Below are positions 42,094 through 46,976 of a DNA stretch of 46,976 nt, in pieces. The DNA lies in assembly GCF_934643405.1 (NCBI RefSeq), contig NZ_CAKUCL010000029.1, forward strand, positions 1 to 46,976, given 5' to 3'. The notes under the pieces are model-generated. The model did no database searches. It was not told the DNA's origin and worked only from the letters and a program-made list of their open reading frames with translations. A program made the translations under genes and the position numbers. How positions within the stretch are numbered: the stretch's first letter is position 1; each line of letters starts with the position of its first letter. This DNA is from an uncultured Actinoplanes sp. (lineage in GTDB: Bacteria; Actinomycetota; Actinomycetes; Mycobacteriales; Micromonosporaceae).

Positions 42094-42998
42094 TCAGCCG
42101 CCCATGACCGACTGGTAGTCGACGGTGCCCATCAGGCGCAACGGCACCGCGATGAGGACCACGGTGATGACGACGGCGAGGCCGATCCGGTACGGGCGCA
42201 GGCCGCGCCACCACGGCAACGCCCAGAGGATCACCCAGCCGGCCAGGAAGGCCAGGCGTGCCGGGTCACCATCCGCAGGACGACCTCTTCGCAGCCGTTC
42301 AGCCGGGCGGCGGCCTGGCAGATCGAGGGGTAGCCGGTTTGGGCCCCGGCCACGAAGAACGTGATGCTGGCGGTGAGCGGGGGCACCACCACGAGCAGCA
42401 CGATCGGGGTCAGCAGCCACCAGAGGACGTCGTGCCGTCTGTCGAGGCCGCCGGCGCGCGGCTCGTCTTCCTCGGCGCCGGCCGGATCGTCCTCGTCGAA
42501 GCGCCGCGGCTCGATGCTGGTGGGCGCGTGAGCGAAGCCCGCCTCGCCGATTTCGGCGTCACCACTCGCGCCGTCCACCGCGTCGTCGTCCGCCGCAGGC
42601 GCGTCGTCACTTGCTCGGGCCGCGGCGTCCTCACTTGCTCGCGCCGCCGCGTCGTCGGCCGCGTCGTTATCTCCCGCGGCCGCGTCGTCACTTGCTCGGG
42701 CCGCGGCGTCCTCACTTGCTCGCGCGGCCGCGTCGTCGGCCGCGTCGTCCGCGTCCGGCTCGGTGTCCGGCTCTGTTTCGGCGTTCTCGCCGGGCTTCGC
42801 CCCGGCCGGCGCGGCCGGCGCCTCTTCCTTCGCCCCCGGCTCGCTATCCGGGGCTTGCGTCTTCTCGGCCGGCGCCTCGGCGGCCTCGGCGGCGGCCTCG
42901 GGCTCCTCGGGGGCCGATCGTTGCGGGGAGGTCGCGGCCGTCTTCCCCTCGCCGACGACGGGTTCCTCCGGCGCGGCCGCGATCTTCTCCTGCTTCAC
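42094..42998 (-). CDS. Acidic repeat-containing membrane protein, frameshifted near its end
   Basis: From GTG 42998 a long Asp/Glu/Ala-rich cytoplasmic region (about 190 residues, with a 27-residue tandem repeat) precedes two hydrophobic helices, LLTPIVLLVVVPPLTASITF and, in the other frame, LAFLAGWVILWALPWW plus IGLAVVITVVLIAVPL. The first frame ends at 42231 soon after CEEVVLRMVT, but the -1 frame carries on naturally from ARLAFLAG to TGA 42094. One extra G in the GGG at 42263-42265 would make a continuous protein. ATG 43046 is an alternative start. The function is unknown. Confidence 0.65.
42601..42752. repeat. 81-bp direct tandem repeat inside the acidic protein gene
   Basis: The segment beginning GCGTCGTCACTTGCTCGGGC at 42601 recurs at 42682 and stays nearly identical for about 70 bases. 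The period of 81 bp equals 27 codons, giving two copies of an Asp/Ala-rich unit containing DDAAARASEDAAARASDDA. Confidence 0.85.
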
Positions 42999-43040
42999 GA
43001 GCGAGGACCTTAGCGGCAACCCCGCAAGATCCGCTGCCCC

Positions 43041-43076
43041 GCCCATTCGCCGGGGCGAGCGGACCCGGCGAACGGG
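43041..43076 (-). terminator. Terminator of the VWA operon
   Basis: TTCGCCGGG and CCCGGCGAA form a 9-bp perfect stem with a 9-base loop; GCCC and GGGC extend it past one mismatch. It begins 15 nt after the stop at 43092. Confidence 0.75.
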
Positions 43077-43091
43077 CGGCAGCCTATCCGA

Positions 43092-43805
43092 TCAAGCCCG
43101 GCGCCGGCGAGTGAACGAGAACCCGACCAGCCCGGCGACCGCGGCCAGCACGCCACCGCTGACCGTCCACACCCAGCGCGACGAGAACTCCGGGATGAAC
43201 GAGGACGCCGACTCCGGCTCGGGCGCGGCCGACGCGGTCGGCGCGGGGGAGCCGGTCACCACGGAACCGGGCCGGTTGACCGCGGTCAGCGGCGCGGCCA
43301 GCGATCCCTGATCGGCGCCCGTGTCGCCCATCTCCGCGGTGAGCGACAGGTCCACGGTGACCGGCAGGCCGAGATCCTGCTCCGGCATCTCGGTCGACGA
43401 CAGGCGCACGTAGTAGGTGCCGGGCAGAGGGTCCAGATCCGAGGGCTCGGCCCACGACCGTACCTGTCGCAAGCGGCATCCCAGCGTGACCTCCGTGGCG
43501 CCGGCCGAAGCCACCGGGCTCTGCTCCCCGGCCACGCACGGCTGCCGGCGGCGGAGGCCGTCGAAGACCTCGATGGTCCACGCCTGGGTGCCGTGCCGGT
43601 CGGCGGCCGCGGGCAGCGTCACCTTCGCGGTGAGATCCGGCTGCTGGCCGGCCGTGGCGGAGAACGACCAGTAGAGGTAGTCGCCGGTGACCGCGGCGAC
43701 CTGCGCCGGCTGGCCGGCCTGGACAGGCGTGGCGGTCAGGAAAGACGTTCCGGCGCTGGCGCCCGGTGCGAACAGCAGGGCGGCGGCGAATACGGCGGCG
43801 TACAT
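43092..43805 (-). CDS. Membrane-anchored beta-sandwich partner of the VWA protein
   Basis: A 237-residue type I membrane protein: signal peptide (YAAVFAAALLFAPGASA), one extracellular beta-rich domain with GDYLYWSFSATAGQQPDLTA, TYYVRLSSTEMPEQDLGL and two cysteines (QPCVAG, LGCRLR), a Pro/Ala-rich linker, a helix (WTVSGGVLAAVAGLVGF) and an RRRRA tail. The domain has the same layout as the C-terminal domain of the upstream VWA protein, so the two look like diverged partners. ATG 43805 shares one base with the VWA stop (TGATG). It has no named family that I recognise. Confidence 0.75.
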   Translation of the reverse strand: MYAAVFAAALLFAPGASAGTSFLTATPVQAGQPAQVAAVTGDYLYWSFSATAGQQPDLTAKVTLPAAADRHGTQAWTIEVFDGLRRRQPCVAGEQSPVASAGATEVTLGCRLRQVRSWAEPSDLDPLPGTYYVRLSSTEMPEQDLGLPVTVDLSLTAEMGDTGADQGSLAAPLTAVNRPGSVVTGSPAPTASAAPEPESASSFIPEFSSRWVWTVSGGVLAAVAGLVGFSFTRRRRA

Positions 43806-45046
43806 CAGTTCTCCCTCCAGGTGGCGACCCACCAGCGGGTCAGCCAGCCGGCGAGCACACCGGCGATCAGGCCGGCCGCGGCGAGGACCAGCAGGAGCAG
43901 CCAGCCCCGGCCGAGACCGGGTGCGTCGGGGGCGGTCGAGGCGGGGACGGTGTCGATGCTGAGCTCGAGCGGCATGCCGGGGGCGCCGGCCGAGGTGGGG
44001 GAGGCGAACGAGTTGCTCACGATCAGGCAGACGGCGGTGACGTCCTCCGCCGGCGCCACCGAGGGTGCCGACCACCGCAGGCCCGACGAGATCACGTCGG
44101 CCCGCCCACTGCCGGCGTCCAGACCCCGGACCAGCTCACGGCCGTTCGTGGTGGCGGCTTTCAGCAGTACGCCGTAGTCCCGCGCCAGCGGACGATCGAG
44201 TGCCACGCTCACCGACGCCCGCAGTTCCTGGCCCGGCTGCAACGGCACCCGGTAGTAGCGGTGCTCGCCGATCCGCTCCCGGTCGGTGTAGACGCCGGGG
44301 GACAGCATCGGCGCCTTGTCGCAGGTTCCCGCGCCCGTCACCGCCGCGGGCGTCACCGGTGGCGGCACCGCGGCGCGGTCCACGAGCTGCTGCACGCGGT
44401 CGGTCAGCTCCTGCTCGCTCTGCGCCGACGCGTACGTGCCGCCGGTCGCGGTGGAGATGCAGACCAGCTGCTTGCGCGTCTTCTCGTCCGGGGTCAGGCC
44501 CAGTGTGTCCACCACCAGCTTGGTGCCCTGGGCGGCCAGTTCGCGCGCGACCGTGCAGGGGTCCGGCGGGGTGCAGGTGTCCTCGCCGTCGGTGATCAGC
44601 ACGATCCGCCGGGCCGAGTCGCCGGTGCCGAGGTCCTTGGCCGCGGCACGCAGCGCCAGGCCGATGGGGGTGAACCCGGTCGGCTTCAGTGTCGCGATGG
44701 CGTTCTTGGCCGCCGTGGGCTCGACCGGCCCGACCGGCACGATCTGCTGGGTGTCCTGGCAGCCCTTCTTCTTGTCGTCACCGGGGTACGTGGCGCCGAG
44801 CACCCGGATGCCGAGCTGGGTGGTCTCCGGCAGCCCATCGACGACCTGCCCGAAGGCGCGCTTGGCGACCGAGATCCGGGTCGCGCCGTCGATGTCCTTC
44901 GCGCGCATGGAGCCGCTGACGTCGAGGACCAGTTCGACCCGGGGCGCTTCGGCGGTCTCGTCGGCGTAGGCCGGCAGGGCGCCCACCGCCCACGATGTGC
45001 CGATCATTCCGACTAATACCAGTAAGGACAGTCTTTTGTGGATCAC
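43805..45046 (-). CDS. Secreted VWA-domain membrane protein
   Basis: A 413-residue surface protein. The signal peptide (LSLLVLVGMIGTSWAVGALPAYA) is followed by a von Willebrand A domain with MIDAS residues Asp42, Ser44 and Ser46 in LDVSGSMRA and VLITDGEDTC. A beta-sandwich follows (GEHRYYRVPLQPGQELRASV), then a linker, a C-terminal helix (LLLLVLAAAGLIAGVLAGWL) and a short tail. It would bind a protein partner through a divalent metal outside the cell. The GTG 45046 start has no ribosome site, and TATGAT lies 8 nt upstream, so it may be leaderless. The coupled downstream gene encodes a likely partner. Confidence 0.88.
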   Translation of the reverse strand: MIHKRLSLLVLVGMIGTSWAVGALPAYADETAEAPRVELVLDVSGSMRAKDIDGATRISVAKRAFGQVVDGLPETTQLGIRVLGATYPGDDKKKGCQDTQQIVPVGPVEPTAAKNAIATLKPTGFTPIGLALRAAAKDLGTGDSARRIVLITDGEDTCTPPDPCTVARELAAQGTKLVVDTLGLTPDEKTRKQLVCISTATGGTYASAQSEQELTDRVQQLVDRAAVPPPVTPAAVTGAGTCDKAPMLSPGVYTDRERIGEHRYYRVPLQPGQELRASVSVALDRPLARDYGVLLKAATTNGRELVRGLDAGSGRADVISSGLRWSAPSVAPAEDVTAVCLIVSNSFASPTSAGAPGMPLELSIDTVPASTAPDAPGLGRGWLLLLVLAAAGLIAGVLAGWLTRWWVATWREN

Positions 45047-45054
45047 GCGGCAAG

Positions 45055-45060
45055 ATCATA
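45055..45060 (-). promoter_or_regulatory. -10 element of the VWA operon
   Basis: TATGAT on the minus strand, ending 8 nt before GTG 45046, would start transcription at the start codon. No good -35 is seen. Confidence 0.45.
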
Positions 45061-45364
45061 TGGGTGTACGGGCGGTAGCCGCGCCGGGGCTGCAACGTCA
45101 GGACGGCCCGGTGCGGATGTCACGGCATGCGGGTCTGCCCGGTCCTGCGGTTGACGACGGCAGCCCGGACGGAGCGTCCCATGATCCCCGACCGGCCCGC
45201 CGCCGCGGGCATCCCGGTCCTGTCGGTCATCACGAGGCGAGCACGCCGCGAAGCGCCCGGACGATCTGCCGGGCTGAGCACAACCGGGTCGAGGGCGGCG
45301 CCGGAACGGGGACGGGTTCGGGGGTCACCGGGCGCGGACCTGCCGAGCGGACCAGACTGAGAGC
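45061..45364. other. Intergenic stretch without a convincing gene
   Basis: About 300 nt between the divergent VWA operon and the peptidase. A short plus-strand frame from 45181 (IPDRPAAAGIPVLSVITRRA) ends four bases before the peptidase start but lacks a ribosome site and any family features; I do not call it. Confidence 0.4.
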
Positions 45365-46456
45365 ATGTTCAGCACCGGGGACTTCTCGCGCCGGATGGAG
45401 CGCGCCACCGCCCAGGCGGCCGGGGCCGGGCTTGCCGGGCTCCTCGTGACGCCCGGGCCCGACCTCACCTACTTCACCGGTTACCGGCCGCCCGCGGTCA
45501 CCGAGCGGATCACCATGCTGGTGCTGCAAGCCGGGCGCGAACCGGTTCTGGTTGTGCCGAAGCTGGAACGGCCCCAGGAGGTCACGGCGGTCCCGGTCGC
45601 CGACTGGCCGGACGGCTCCGACCCGTACGCAATGATCGCCAAGCTTCTCGATCCGGGCGGGCGATATGCCATCTCCGATTCCGCGTGGGCGATGCACGTG
45701 CTCGGGTTGCAGCAGGCCGCGCCGGGAACGCGTTATGTGTCGATGACCAAGGCGCTGCCGATGCTGCGCGCGGTGAAGGACGATCGCGAACTGGAGCTCC
45801 TCGCGGCCGCCGGCGCCGCCGCCGACGAGGCCTTCGCGCGGATCCTGCGGGTGCGCTTCGCCGGTCGCCGGGAGCGGGACATCGGCGCCGATCTGGCCGG
45901 TTTCCTGCGGGAGTACGGGCATGACACGGTCGATTTCACCATCGTCGGGTCGGGACCGAACGGCGCCGATCCGCACCACGAGATGAGCAATCGCGTCGTG
46001 GCCGACGGCGACATGGTGGTGCTCGACTTCGGCGGCATCCGCAACGGCTACGCCTCGGACACCACCCGCACGGTGCACGTGGGGGAGCCCAGCGACGAGG
46101 AACGCGAGATCCACGACGTCGTCCGGCAGGCGCAGCAGCAGGCGTTCGAGGCGGTCCGGCCCGGGGTTGCGTGCCAGGAGGTCGACCGCGTGGCCCGCTC
46201 GGTGATCACCGAGGCCGGATACGGGGAGTTCTTCATCCACCGCACCGGGCACGGCATCGGGCTCACCACGCACGAACCGCCGTACATTGTGGAGGGTGAG
46301 GAACTTCCGCTGGTGCCCGCGATGTGTTTCTCGATCGAGCCGGGCATCTATCTGCCGGGCCGTTTCGGCGTGCGGATCGAGGACATCGTGACGGTGACCG
46401 GCGACGGCGGCCGACGCTTCAACAACAGCAGTCGCGAGATGCGAACGGTCGCCTAG
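45365..46456 (+). CDS. M24-family peptidase (Xaa-Pro dipeptidase/aminopeptidase-like)
   Basis: A 363-residue creatinase/aminopeptidase P-fold enzyme. The N-terminal creatinase domain starts ERATAQAAGAGLAGLLVTPG. The pita-bread domain has all metal ligands: VVLDFGG, YASDTTRTVHVG, HRTGHGIGLTTHEPP, FSIEPGIYLPG and RIEDIVTV. It should cleave X-Pro dipeptides or N-terminal residues with two Mn or Co ions in the cytoplasm. ATG 45365. Its last four bases (CTAG) overlap the convergent SRPBCC gene. Confidence 0.94.
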   Translation: MFSTGDFSRRMERATAQAAGAGLAGLLVTPGPDLTYFTGYRPPAVTERITMLVLQAGREPVLVVPKLERPQEVTAVPVADWPDGSDPYAMIAKLLDPGGRYAISDSAWAMHVLGLQQAAPGTRYVSMTKALPMLRAVKDDRELELLAAAGAAADEAFARILRVRFAGRRERDIGADLAGFLREYGHDTVDFTIVGSGPNGADPHHEMSNRVVADGDMVVLDFGGIRNGYASDTTRTVHVGEPSDEEREIHDVVRQAQQQAFEAVRPGVACQEVDRVARSVITEAGYGEFFIHRTGHGIGLTTHEPPYIVEGEELPLVPAMCFSIEPGIYLPGRFGVRIEDIVTVTGDGGRRFNNSSREMRTVA

Positions 46457-46881
46457 GGTTCGCTTTCCAGCACCTGCTTGAGCTGACCGAGGTTGCGGCG
46501 CACCTCCGCGTCGGGGAACTTGCCGAGCAGGGCGAGCAGCATCCGCCCCGGCGCGCCCAGCGGTATGCGCAGCGTCTCGCGCACGCGCGTGACGTCCGGC
46601 CGGTCACGGAGAAAACGAAGTTCCCATTCTGCCCGTACGGCGTGGGGGCCCCGCGTCCGGTACCGCAGAAGATGCGGCGGCTGGTCCGCGGTGACGATGA
46701 CCGTCATCGACGTGGCGAACGGCCCCGCCCCGGTGACGTGCCACCGGTAGGCGACGTCGGAGAGCCGTACCACCCGGTCGACATCGCCCACGTACCGAGC
46801 CGCGTTGCCGAGATCCCGGCAGAACCGATAGACCGTTTCGACCGGCCGCCGGATGACCACCTCATGAGCGCGCGCTTCCAT
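46453..46881 (-). CDS. SRPBCC (polyketide cyclase/START-like) protein
   Basis: A 142-residue protein with the helix-grip ligand-binding fold: EVVIRRPVETVYRFCRDLGN, RWHVTGAGPFATSMTVIVTA, AEWELRFLRDRPDVTRVRET and the long C-terminal helix GRMLLALLGKFPDAEVRRNL. AGGA upstream favours ATG 46881; GTG 46917 is possible. It may bind a hydrophobic ligand; the role is unknown. Nothing else is visible to the window end. Confidence 0.85.
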   Translation of the reverse strand: MEARAHEVVIRRPVETVYRFCRDLGNAARYVGDVDRVVRLSDVAYRWHVTGAGPFATSMTVIVTADQPPHLLRYRTRGPHAVRAEWELRFLRDRPDVTRVRETLRIPLGAPGRMLLALLGKFPDAEVRRNLGQLKQVLESEP

Positions 46882-46976
46882 CGTCGTTTCCTGCCCCACC
46901 CTGACGAGCTCAGACACAGATGTGACCAGCCTCGTACAGGATGCGACGGATGCTCGCCACCGCCGTGGACTAGTCC

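Noticed and set aside
45127..45360. Small plus-strand frame before the M24 peptidase
   Set aside because: No ribosome site, no family resemblance and arginine-rich low-quality sequence; more likely noncoding.

Overview
The window is high-GC DNA with GTG starts, ATGA/TGATG stop-start overlaps, strong AGGAGG-type ribosome sites and several apparently leaderless genes. That fits an actinomycete, and the gene content suggests Micromonosporaceae, possibly Actinoplanes-like (an inference; there is no rRNA in the window). I saw no tRNA, rRNA or CRISPR array.

Region 1 (1-9.4 kb) is part of an exopolysaccharide or cell-surface glycan locus. It holds a family 2 glycosyltransferase, a CelD/FemAB-like acyltransferase, a SAM methyltransferase, UDP-glucose 6-dehydrogenase, a polyprenyl-phosphate hexose-1-phosphate transferase and all four dTDP-rhamnose genes (rmlC, A, B, D). 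UDP-glucuronate and dTDP-rhamnose are made here and the first sugar is loaded onto the lipid carrier here; the exporter must lie outside. Two copies of a long conserved upstream motif link the two minus-strand operons.

Region 2 (9.4-31.4 kb) is mostly intact single genes and small operons. It includes a translationally coupled cyclase plus ThDP enzyme pair (possible isatin-type catabolism), a membrane-anchored molybdenum oxidoreductase, a non-heme haloperoxidase-like hydrolase, a large secreted nuclease with chitin-binding modules, a LysR regulator, a hibernation-factor-like gene behind a sigma-B/F-type promoter, a LexA-family repressor, a variant phosphotransferase, an orphan substrate-binding lipoprotein, a GH20 hexosaminidase with an operator, and a formamidase plus APC permease operon.

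Region 3 (31.4-40.3 kb) is rich in gene fossils: a shredded serine hydrolase, a short-chain dehydrogenase that lost its catalytic core, a divergent MmyB-type regulator that lost its HTH domain, an IS5-like remnant with a second remnant inserted in it, and a decayed copy of the adjacent hemerythrin gene. A LigD-type DNA ligase, an MFS exporter and a DHFR-like reductase remain intact among them.

Region 4 (40.3-47 kb) carries a fatty acyl-AMP ligase, an acidic repeat-bearing membrane protein with a frameshift, a two-gene surface module (VWA protein plus a VWA-less partner), an M24 peptidase and a SRPBCC protein.

Two otherwise intact genes (21.5 kb and 42.1 kb) are each restored by adding one G or C to a homopolymer, so base-calling error must be excluded before calling them broken.
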